From Actinomycetes bacterium (GTDB lineage: Bacteria; Actinomycetota; Acidimicrobiia; Acidimicrobiales; Palsa-688): DNA of 53,794 bases. Below the pieces are notes generated by a model. It was not told where the DNA came from and did not search any database. It saw nothing but the letters and a program-made list of their open reading frames with translations. Shown here piece after piece: positions 33,140 to 40,871 of the stretch. The DNA lies in NCBI GenBank assembly GCA_021838445.1, contig JAKCDU010000006.1, forward strand, positions 4,816-58,609, written 5' to 3'. Made by a program: the position numbers and the translations under genes. How positions within the stretch are numbered: the stretch's first letter is position 1; each line of letters opens with the position of its first letter.

Positions 33140-34276
33140 TTGGAACTCGGCCTGTCTGATACCCAGGAGATGTTCCTGGACGCGACCAGCAAACTCCTCG
33201 ACGAGCGAAGTGGCCCGGGCCGACTGCGAGAGTTGATCGACGATCCCGCCGGCTTCGATCGCACGACATGGGACCAGGGCGGCCAACTGGGGTGGTACGC
33301 CATGTTCGTACCGGAGAAATACGGGGGAGGCAGCGTCTCCGGGGCGGCGGTGCCGGACGCCGCCATGGTGGCCGAGGCCATGGGGTCGCGTCTGCACACC
33401 GGTCCGTTCCTGGCGACCAATGTGGTGGCTTTCGCCCTGGCCGAAGCGGCCCGGGCCGACCTTCAGGAGCGGTTCCTGCCCGGACTGGCCGACGGATCAC
33501 TCATCGGCACCTGGGCCGTGGCGGGCCGTGACGGAGACTGGTCGAAGTCGTCGGGCGGTCTCGTCGCTCATCCCGACGGCGACGGATACCGCCTCGAGGG
33601 GACCACGTCCTACGTCCACGACGCGACCACAGCCGACCTGTTCCTCGTGACCGCCCGCACCCCGGAGGGCCCGGTCCAGCTGGTCGTCCCCGCCGGTGCC
33701 CCCGGGCTCACCATCACCCCTCTCGACAGTCTCGACCTGGGGCGCCGGTTGGCCGAGGTGCATTTCTCCCAAACCCCGGTAGCCGGCCCCGACGTGGTCG
33801 GCGAGGGGGAGGAGGCGGCTAGGGCCGTGGAGCGCCAATTGCAGGTGGCTCTCGTCCTGCAGTGCGCCGAGACCAACGGGGTCACCCAGACGGCGTTGGA
33901 CATGACGGTCGGCTACGCCAAGGAGCGGGTGGCCTTCGGGCGACCCATCGGCTCCTACCAGGCCCTCAAGCATCGCCTCGCCGACCACCTGATGTGGTTG
34001 GAGGGTTCGTTCGCGGCGACCGCCTACGCGGCGACGAGCGTACAGGAAGGGCGCCCCGACGCCGCCGTGGCGGCCCGGATCGCCAAGTCCCACGTCGGGC
34101 GCTGGAGCACCCACACCCTGCACGACTGCATACAAATCCACGGAGGTATCGGTATGACCTGGGAGTACGACCTCCACCTCTATTTCCGCCGGGCCATCAG
34201 CAACGAGGTGCTCTACGGGGCCCCCTACGACCACATGCGCCACCTGGTGGATCTGGTCGAGGAGAACGAGCGTTGA
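33140..34276 (+). CDS. Acyl-CoA dehydrogenase, catalytic-Glu subunit of a tandem pair
   Basis: This 378-residue ACAD starts at TTG 33140 with GGAGGGAG upstream; the longer frame before it is shadow sequence. It has the C-terminal GGIGMTWEY with the likely catalytic Glu342 and lacks the FAD-contact GGTTEMQRN segment of its downstream neighbour. Its own N-domain is shortened, as in catalytic subunits of actinobacterial alpha2beta2 dehydrogenases. Its stop overlaps the next TTG start by four bases (TTGA), so both are made together. Unlike its counterpart at 17788 it has no PAG linker. Confidence 0.88.
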   Translation: MELGLSDTQEMFLDATSKLLDERSGPGRLRELIDDPAGFDRTTWDQGGQLGWYAMFVPEKYGGGSVSGAAVPDAAMVAEAMGSRLHTGPFLATNVVAFALAEAARADLQERFLPGLADGSLIGTWAVAGRDGDWSKSSGGLVAHPDGDGYRLEGTTSYVHDATTADLFLVTARTPEGPVQLVVPAGAPGLTITPLDSLDLGRRLAEVHFSQTPVAGPDVVGEGEEAARAVERQLQVALVLQCAETNGVTQTALDMTVGYAKERVAFGRPIGSYQALKHRLADHLMWLEGSFAATAYAATSVQEGRPDAAVAARIAKSHVGRWSTHTLHDCIQIHGGIGMTWEYDLHLYFRRAISNEVLYGAPYDHMRHLVDLVEENER

Positions 34277-35508
34277 GCGACCAGCCGACCATCGAGGAGT
34301 TCCGGGGCAAGGTCAGGTCATGGCTGTCCACCCACGTCCCGCTCAAGACCCCCGGCGAGCCGTTCCTGCAGTGGGACGACGAGGGCGTGGCCCGCTCCAG
34401 GCGTATCCAGCGATCCCTGTGGGAGGGGGGAATCGCCGGAGTCACCGTACCGGTCGCCTACGGCGGGCTCGGGCTCGGCCCCGACCACGACCGGGTGTTC
34501 CGGGAGGAGGCGGCCGACTACCGGATGCCCGAGGAGTTCGGCAACGCCTTCAACGTCGTTCTACCCACTCTCCTGGCCCATGGGAGCGAAGAGCTGAAGA
34601 AGCACTTCATCCCGCGCATCTTGAACGGGGACCATATCTGGTGCCAGTTCCTGTCCGAGCCCAGCGGTGGCTCGGACCTGGCCGGTCTGCTCACCCGGGC
34701 CGAACGCGACGGCGACACCTGGAGGCTCAACGGAGCCAAGATCTGGACCACCGGGGGGAACTACTCCGACTACGCCATTTGCCTGGCCCGGACCAACCCC
34801 GAAGCGCCCAAGCACGCCGGCTTGACGATGTTCATCGTCCCCATGTCCGACCCGGGGATCACCGTCGTTCCCCTCGAGCTGACCGACGGTAGCCGGGACT
34901 TCTGCCAGGAGTACATCGACGACGTGGTCATCCCGCTCGATCACGTGATAGGTGACGTCAACGACGGGTGGCGGGTGGCCACCACCCTGATGGTGAACGA
35001 GCGGACCGCGGTCGGCCGGGGCTGGTCGCTGGGCGGCAGCAAGGGGCAGAGCGAGGACCGGGGCATAGCCCTCGATACCGCCCTGCTGGAGCTGGCCCGT
35101 CGCAACGGGCGGTCCGGGGACTCCTACATCCGCTCGCTGATCGGCGAGAGCTGGGTCCTGACCGTGGTGCAGGACCAGACCGTCCGGAGGGTCAGCGACG
35201 CCATGCGAAATGGTCACATGCCGGGACACGCGGCCGCTCTGCTCAAGTCCATGAGCGGCGCCACCGGTCGCCGGCAGGGCGAGATAGGGCTCGACGTGGC
35301 CGGCCCCGGCGCCGTCGCCTGGCCGCCCGAGGAGCGCAACCGCTGGGGTATCGGTCGGCTGTCGAGCCACGGCATCGGCGGAGGCACCACCGAGATGCAG
35401 CGCAACGCCATCGCCGAGCGCCTGCTCGGCCTCCCCCGGGAGCCTTCGCCCGACCGGGAACTTCCCTTCAGCCAGATACGCAAGAACACCTCACCGAACC
35501 GGAAGTGA
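34273..35508 (+). CDS. Acyl-CoA dehydrogenase, FAD-contact subunit of a tandem pair
   Basis: This 411-residue ACAD has WCQFLSEPSGGSDLA, NGAKIWTTGGNYSDY and the C-terminal GGTTEMQRNAIAERLLGLP that contacts FAD in its partner. The GxxTWE catalytic segment is absent. With the preceding gene it probably forms one alpha2beta2 enzyme that dehydrogenates a bulky acyl-CoA. The start is TTG 34273, inside the stop of the preceding gene, with GGAGGAGAACG before it. A BVMO-type gene follows after 8 nt. Confidence 0.88.
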   Translation: MSDQPTIEEFRGKVRSWLSTHVPLKTPGEPFLQWDDEGVARSRRIQRSLWEGGIAGVTVPVAYGGLGLGPDHDRVFREEAADYRMPEEFGNAFNVVLPTLLAHGSEELKKHFIPRILNGDHIWCQFLSEPSGGSDLAGLLTRAERDGDTWRLNGAKIWTTGGNYSDYAICLARTNPEAPKHAGLTMFIVPMSDPGITVVPLELTDGSRDFCQEYIDDVVIPLDHVIGDVNDGWRVATTLMVNERTAVGRGWSLGGSKGQSEDRGIALDTALLELARRNGRSGDSYIRSLIGESWVLTVVQDQTVRRVSDAMRNGHMPGHAAALLKSMSGATGRRQGEIGLDVAGPGAVAWPPEERNRWGIGRLSSHGIGGGTTEMQRNAIAERLLGLPREPSPDRELPFSQIRKNTSPNRK

Positions 35509-35516
35509 GGTAAGCG

Positions 35517-36956
35517 GTGCGAACGGTGATCGTGGGCGCCGGGCCTAGCGGAATCTGCACCGGTGTCGGTCTGCTCGAGGCCGGACTGGACGATTTCGTC
35601 ATCGTGGAGAAGGCCCCGGGGGTGGGGGGGACTTGGCGCCACAACACCTATCCCGGTGCGGCGTGCGACATCCAGTCGGCACTGTATTCGTTCTCCTTCG
35701 CTCCCAAGACCGACTGGAGCCGGCCCTACGGCAGCCAGCCCGAGATCCTGGCCTACATGGAGGAAGTCGCCGAGAAGTTCGGTCTGCTCCCCCACTGCCG
35801 GTTCGCCACCACCGTCTTGAACGCCACCTGGGACGAGTCCCGATCCACCTGGACCACCACGACCGACACCGGGGAGTCCTTCGAGTCGGACCTCCTCGTG
35901 AGCGCCGTCGGCATGTTCAGCGAGCTCTGCTACCCCGACATCCCGGGGCTGTCGGACTTCGAGGGCACCTGCTTCCATTCGGCCGAGTGGGACTGGGACC
36001 ACGACCTGGCCGGCGAACGCGTGGCGGTGATCGGAAGTGCCGCCAGCGCGGTGCAGTTCGTACCCGAGATCGTGCGCTCGGCCGGCCAGGTCCACCTGTT
36101 CCAGAGGACTGCCAACTGGGTGCTGCCCAAACCCGACACCCCCTACACCCAGGCCGAGCTCGACGCCTTTGGCGCCGACCCATCGATGATGGCCGCCCTC
36201 CGCCAGGAGATCTACGACCGGGTGGAGGGGACTCTGACCTTCGCCGACCCGCGCGCCGTGGCCGCCAGCCAGGCCATCGCCCGAGCGGCCATCGACGTGG
36301 TGGAGGACCCCCTGACCCGGGCCAGGCTGATCCCCGACCATCCGTGGGGATGCAAACGGCCGCTCCTGTCCAACGATTTCTATCCGGCCTTCAACCGGCC
36401 CAACCTGGAACTCGTGACCGACCCCATCGACCACATCGACCGCGGCGCGGTCGTCACCGCCGACGGCCGAACCCGGGAGGTCGACACCCTGATCCTGGCC
36501 ACCGGCTTCCGGGCCACCAGGTACGCCTCGACCATCGAGATCACCGGCCGCCACGGGGTGAGAATCGAAGATGCGTGGCGCGACGGGGCCTGCGCCTACC
36601 TCGGTGTCACCACCTCCGGCTTCCCGAACCTGTTCATGATGTACGGTCCCAACACCAACAACGGGTCCATTCTCACCATGATAGAGGCCCAGGTGGACCA
36701 CTTCATGAACCACGTGTCCAGGCTGACGGCGACCGGCGCGGCGTGGGTGGATGTCAGGCCGGAGGCCATGGAGATCTACAACCACGAGATACAGGAGGCC
36801 ATCGCCGGGGTGACCGTGTGGAACGCCGGCTGCAACGGCTACTACCGGACGCCAGCTGGTCGGGTGGTCACCCAGTGGCCCTACACGATGGCCGAGTTCG
36901 CCCAGCGGGCCGGCGACGTCGACTGGGGATGCTTCGAGCACGCGGCATCCGGCTGA
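35517..36956 (+). CDS. Flavin-dependent monooxygenase of Baeyer-Villiger type (BVMO)
   Basis: This 479-residue FAD/NADPH monooxygenase has the FAD Rossmann motif VIVGAGPSG, the FAD loop GGTWRHNTYPGAACD, the BVMO fingerprint FEGTCFHSAEWD (residues 148-159) and a second dinucleotide motif VIGSAASA. The fingerprint FxGxxxHxxxW(P/D) identifies BVMOs, which insert oxygen beside a ketone to give an ester or lactone. Its start is GTG 35517, 8 nt after the ACAD pair, so a single transcript is likely. The substrate ketone is unknown. Confidence 0.88.
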   Translation: MRTVIVGAGPSGICTGVGLLEAGLDDFVIVEKAPGVGGTWRHNTYPGAACDIQSALYSFSFAPKTDWSRPYGSQPEILAYMEEVAEKFGLLPHCRFATTVLNATWDESRSTWTTTTDTGESFESDLLVSAVGMFSELCYPDIPGLSDFEGTCFHSAEWDWDHDLAGERVAVIGSAASAVQFVPEIVRSAGQVHLFQRTANWVLPKPDTPYTQAELDAFGADPSMMAALRQEIYDRVEGTLTFADPRAVAASQAIARAAIDVVEDPLTRARLIPDHPWGCKRPLLSNDFYPAFNRPNLELVTDPIDHIDRGAVVTADGRTREVDTLILATGFRATRYASTIEITGRHGVRIEDAWRDGACAYLGVTTSGFPNLFMMYGPNTNNGSILTMIEAQVDHFMNHVSRLTATGAAWVDVRPEAMEIYNHEIQEAIAGVTVWNAGCNGYYRTPAGRVVTQWPYTMAEFAQRAGDVDWGCFEHAASG

Positions 36957-36995
36957 TCTCCCTCCCCCACGGGAACGGCTGGCCCGACCGGGTGC

Positions 36996-38252
36996 CTAGC
37001 CGGCCCGCCGCTCGCCGTAGAGACGGGCCCATTCCGATCGGGAGCGGATCGAGGTGTCCACGTCGGTCGCTTCAGCGCGTAGCGCGCCGACCGTTGCCTG
37101 CTCCCTGGGTATCGCTGCGAACGGATCGAGCCCGAAGAATCGGCAGGTGTTACGCCAGGTGATCCGGTCGATCTCCTCATCGGTGGCGCCAGCCCCGACC
37201 ATCTCCTTCATCACGTGCTCAGGGGCGTCGGGCCAGATCGAGTCCGAGTGGGGATAGTCGCATTCCCAGGCGATGATGTCGATGCCGATCTCCCGCCGGA
37301 CCTTGAGGGCGACGGGGTCGGTGACGTAGCAGGCCAGCGAGTGGTCCCGGAACACCTCGCTGGGCAGACGTCCGCCGAAGTCGCGCCGCAGCCAACGCTG
37401 GTTGGTGTAGTGCCGGTCACAGCGGTCGAGGTAGAACGGGATCCAGCCGATACCGGCCTCCGACCAGGCGATCCGCAGGTCGGGGTAGGCGCGCATGGCC
37501 GGACCCCACAGCAGATCCTGGGCGGCGAGGGTGGAGACCTGGGTGGCCAGAATAATCATGTTGTCTATGGGAGCGTCGGGGGCCATCTTGATGGCCTGGA
37601 ATCCCTGCCCGATGTGGAGGCACATGACGGTGGAGGTGTCACAGAGTGCCTGGAACACCGGGCCCCAGTGATCGAGGTCGTGGTAGCTGGGCAGACCGTC
37701 TACATGGGGTAGCTCCGGCAGGGTGACGGCGGGGCAGCCCTTGGCGGCCACCCGACGGATCTCGTCCGAGGCCCACTCGGGGTCCCACACCGGGACCAGC
37801 GCCAGGGGAATGAACCGTCCGGGATAGGTGCTGGCCCACTCGTCGATGTGCCAGTCGTTGTAGGCCTGGATCATCACCCGGCTGACTTCGTCGCGCCAAC
37901 GGGACAGGTGACCGGCGCTGAAGCCGGGGAAGGTGGGAAAGCACATACTGGAGAGGATCCCGTTGCGGTTCATGTCTCGGACCCGCTCGTGGATGTCGTA
38001 GGCGCCGGGGCGCATCTCGGCGTAGCTCGCCGGGTCCAGGCCCCATTCCTCGGGGGGCCAGGAGACCACGGCGTTGAGCCCGGCGTTACCTGTCCGGGAA
38101 CCCTGGAACTCCCAGTACTGGGAGCCGTCGTCCTCGGTGACCAGCCGGGGCGCCTGGTCAGCCCACCTGGCCGGAACGTGCCGATCGAACATGTCGGGCG
38201 GCTCGATGACGTGATCGTCGATGCTTATCAAAACCATGTCATCAATCTTCAC
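36996..38252 (-). CDS. Amidohydrolase_2 family metal hydrolase or decarboxylase, paralogue 2
   Basis: This 418-residue protein is the paralogue of the 31658 gene, with the same metal sites: ISIDDHVIEP, CLHIGQ and WECDYPHSDSIWP. The two share order and spacing of all blocks. GTG 38252 mirrors the start of the paralogue, but the bases upstream (TAATAGTT) contain no Shine-Dalgarno. A -10-like TAATGTAAT lies just before it, so leaderless translation is possible; ATG 38237 is the alternative. A perfect CATTAC-N4-GTAATG palindrome lies 9 nt upstream. It converges on the BVMO gene. Confidence 0.85.
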   Translation of the reverse strand: MKIDDMVLISIDDHVIEPPDMFDRHVPARWADQAPRLVTEDDGSQYWEFQGSRTGNAGLNAVVSWPPEEWGLDPASYAEMRPGAYDIHERVRDMNRNGILSSMCFPTFPGFSAGHLSRWRDEVSRVMIQAYNDWHIDEWASTYPGRFIPLALVPVWDPEWASDEIRRVAAKGCPAVTLPELPHVDGLPSYHDLDHWGPVFQALCDTSTVMCLHIGQGFQAIKMAPDAPIDNMIILATQVSTLAAQDLLWGPAMRAYPDLRIAWSEAGIGWIPFYLDRCDRHYTNQRWLRRDFGGRLPSEVFRDHSLACYVTDPVALKVRREIGIDIIAWECDYPHSDSIWPDAPEHVMKEMVGAGATDEEIDRITWRNTCRFFGLDPFAAIPREQATVGALRAEATDVDTSIRSRSEWARLYGERRAG

Positions 38253-38260
38253 AACTATTA

Positions 38261-38276
38261 CATTACATCGGTAATG
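38261..38276. promoter_or_regulatory. Perfect 6-4-6 palindrome upstream of amidohydrolase 2
   Basis: CATTAC-ATCG-GTAATG is a perfect inverted repeat in the 51-bp space between the double-CaiB gene and the amidohydrolase gene. It overlaps the only promoter-like bases there, so it is positioned as a repressor site. It does not resemble the TATC-N8-GAT sites. Confidence 0.55.
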
Positions 38277-38303
38277 GTGTGGCGGCTACGGGGCCCTGAC
38301 GCT

Positions 38304-40775
38304 TCACAGTGGTTTGCCTCCGGGGGCCAGGTAGTCCTCGACGGCGACCCGGTCGTCCACCAACTCGCGGTACTCGTCGTCGTCGAGGCCGAGGATCTCT
38401 TTGAACACATACTCGTTGTGCTCGCCGAGGACCGGCGCGCCCCGGTCCCAGGCGAGGGGGTAGCCGTGGAACACGTGCCCGAGATGGTCGTGAGTCCCCA
38501 CGTCTCGACTAGCGAGGGGGCGCAGCCAGCCCCTGGCCCTCACGTGCGGGTCGGATGCCAGCATCGACTCCTCCAACAGCGGCGCGGCCGGGACGCCCGC
38601 CGCCTGCAGGGCGTGGAACACGTCGTAGCAGTCCAGCTCGGAGGTCCACGCGGCGATCAGACGGTCCAGGTCGTCATGGTGGGCGTGGCGCGAGGCGACG
38701 GTGGCGAAGCGCCCGTCAGCGGCGAGCTGCGGGCCGCCGACCAGCCGGGCCAGCTCGGCCCACTCACGGTCGTTGCGTACCGATAGGGCCACCCATCGCT
38801 GGTCGGGGCAGGGGTAGAGGCCCTGGGGGGCGTACCGGCGGTCGCGGTTGCCGAGTCGTTCGGCGGGGATGCCGAGCTGGGAGTCGACGAAGACGTCGCC
38901 GAGCTGATGCAGCAGATTCTCGGTCTGAGACACCTCGACCAGCTGCCCGCGGCAGCTCACCGCCCGGTAGTGCAGGGCGGCGAGCACGGCGAATGCCCCC
39001 GCCGGGCCGGTGACGGTGTCCATATGGAAGGTGGAGGGGGCCTCGGCGATCTCGCTCCCGTAAGGGCCGACCAGTGCCGACAGTCCGCTCAGCGCGTCGA
39101 ACTGGGCGCCGAACCCCGTGCAGCGCGCCCAGTCGCCCGACAGCCCGGCCGGGGGTAGGCGCACCATGAGCAGGCCGGGGTTGCGGTGCATCAACTCGGG
39201 CTCGAATATCCCCATCTGGTGGATGGTGGACAGCTTCAGGTTCTCGATGACCACGTCGGATTTCTCCACCAGCCGGAGGAACAGCTCCCGGGCCCGGGGG
39301 GTGCGCGGGTCGAGGCTGCAGGAGAGCTTGCCCCGAGCGACCGAGTTGTTCATGGCGTGGCGGTTGTACGGCCGGTCGGGGCGGCCCTCCACCAGGGGAC
39401 CGTAGGTGTCCATGATCCCGCCCAGGATCATCTTGGTCCGGGGTCGGGGCTCGAATCCCTTGGCGCTCGGGGGAAACACCCACGGGCTCTCCAGTCGGAT
39501 CACCTCGGCGCCCAGGTCGGCCAGCAGGAGGGTGACGAACGGCCCTGACCACACGGTGGTCAGGTCCAGCACCCGCACCCCGCGCAGCGGTGGTTGGTCC
39601 GCGCCCCCGGCCTCGCCTCGCGCCACAGACGCGCCCCTCGGGCGGCGTCGGGGGGTCGGCGGCTCCCCCGCGGCGTCGTCGGCCCCGAGTGTGGGAGCGG
39701 CCCGGTGGAACTGCCAGCCCCCCTCGGAGTGGCGGCTGAGCGGGCCGGGCACCATGACCGGGCCCACCACCGGGTCTTGCACCGCGCACCAGAAACTGCG
39801 CTGGTGGAGGTGGTCGGCGTCGAGGACCTCCTCGGGCCGGTTAACGCTGGTCACCGGCCAGCCCGCAGCCTGCGCCGCAGCCATGACCTCGGCGCGGGTG
39901 CGGCTCAGCAGCCACGGGTACATGGCGGCGTCGAGGACCTCTTTGGTCTCTGGGTTGACGTAGGCGTCGGGCCGGTCGAATGCGGCGCGCAGGGCCTCGT
40001 CGTCAATCACGTCGAGGAGGCGGGGAACCTGGGGCGGGATGGTCATCATCGACACGTAGCCGTCGGCGCAGGGGAAGATCCCGAGGGGCAGGAGCGTCCC
40101 GGTGCCGGCCGCCACACTGGCGGCGCGCGGTGGCATGGTCCGGCCGCGGTACTCGAAGCCGAGGTGCTTCAACACCCCGTGCGGGGCTCCTCCGATGGCC
40201 TCGTAGGCGGCGCAATCGACCAGCGCACCGTCGCCGCAGGCCCGGGCCCGCAGGATCGCGCCGAGCGCCCCCAGCGCCGCGGTGTGGCCGACGGCGCAGA
40301 GCTGGGCGTCGGCCGGCAATTTCACCGGCGCATGACCCGGCCCGGCGTTGACCAGGGTCCCGGCGAAGGTCTGGGCCACCAGATCGGTCCAGGCGTAGCC
40401 GGCGTAGGGACCACGGAGGCCGAAGCCGCTGATGTGGACCACCACGATGCCCGGCTCCGACCGGCGCAACTCGTCCCAGTCGAGGCCCCAGTCCTCCAGC
40501 GTGCCTTCCCCCTCGGCCGTCACCACCAGATCGGCCCAGCGGGTGAGCCGGCGGAGCGTGGCCCGACCATCTTCGGCTCCGGTGTCGACGACGGTGCTGC
40601 GCTTGTTCAGGCCGATATGGGCGAACGCACCCGGCCGGGTCCGTAGAGGGTCGCCGCCGGGCGGTTCGACCTTCACCACGTCGGCGCCCAGATCCGCGAA
40701 CACCTTCCCGCAGTAGCCCGCCGTCACCCCGCCGGCCAGCTCCAGGACCGTCACATCGCTCAAAAGCTGCCGCAC
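38304..40775 (-). CDS. Double-domain CaiB/BaiF (family III) CoA-transferase, second copy
   Basis: This 823-residue protein holds two CaiB/BaiF domains (about 1-350 and 398-800) joined by a proline- and arginine-rich linker (372-396). The N-terminal VLELAGGVTAGYCGKVFADLGADVV and the second VLDLTTVWSGPFVTLLLADLGAEVI mark the repeats. Glu192 (DCAAYEA) and Glu619 (VEVSQTEN) occupy the usual Asp position, as in the copy at 2250. It starts at GTG 40775 with AGGGGAG upstream. Its presence beside the DUF35-Ltp fusion and crotonase suggests that it primes their CoA substrate. Confidence 0.88.
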   Translation of the reverse strand: MRQLLSDVTVLELAGGVTAGYCGKVFADLGADVVKVEPPGGDPLRTRPGAFAHIGLNKRSTVVDTGAEDGRATLRRLTRWADLVVTAEGEGTLEDWGLDWDELRRSEPGIVVVHISGFGLRGPYAGYAWTDLVAQTFAGTLVNAGPGHAPVKLPADAQLCAVGHTAALGALGAILRARACGDGALVDCAAYEAIGGAPHGVLKHLGFEYRGRTMPPRAASVAAGTGTLLPLGIFPCADGYVSMMTIPPQVPRLLDVIDDEALRAAFDRPDAYVNPETKEVLDAAMYPWLLSRTRAEVMAAAQAAGWPVTSVNRPEEVLDADHLHQRSFWCAVQDPVVGPVMVPGPLSRHSEGGWQFHRAAPTLGADDAAGEPPTPRRRPRGASVARGEAGGADQPPLRGVRVLDLTTVWSGPFVTLLLADLGAEVIRLESPWVFPPSAKGFEPRPRTKMILGGIMDTYGPLVEGRPDRPYNRHAMNNSVARGKLSCSLDPRTPRARELFLRLVEKSDVVIENLKLSTIHQMGIFEPELMHRNPGLLMVRLPPAGLSGDWARCTGFGAQFDALSGLSALVGPYGSEIAEAPSTFHMDTVTGPAGAFAVLAALHYRAVSCRGQLVEVSQTENLLHQLGDVFVDSQLGIPAERLGNRDRRYAPQGLYPCPDQRWVALSVRNDREWAELARLVGGPQLAADGRFATVASRHAHHDDLDRLIAAWTSELDCYDVFHALQAAGVPAAPLLEESMLASDPHVRARGWLRPLASRDVGTHDHLGHVFHGYPLAWDRGAPVLGEHNEYVFKEILGLDDDEYRELVDDRVAVEDYLAPGGKPL

Positions 40776-40806
40776 CGTCTCCCCTGTCGTGTCCGGTCCT
40801 TCTTTG

Positions 40807-40821
40807 TAACCATTATGGGTA
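40807..40821. promoter_or_regulatory. 15-bp imperfect palindrome upstream of double CaiB
   Basis: TAACCATTATGGGTA is palindromic at 12 of its 14 arm positions around a central T, and lies 32 bp before the GTG of the CaiB gene in a 96-bp gap. The minus-strand read of this area contains TATACC and ATAATG, so it overlaps a possible promoter. Confidence 0.45.
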
Positions 40822-40871
40822 TAGCGGAACCCGGGCGTCGACCTCGGTGCGGGGGCCGCCGACCGGGAGAG

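Noticed and set aside
35214-36941. Open frame of about 575 codons on the minus strand across the BVMO gene
   Set aside because: It is Gly-, Val- and Arg-rich and has no domain; the plus strand has the BVMO fingerprint and the ACAD C-terminus.
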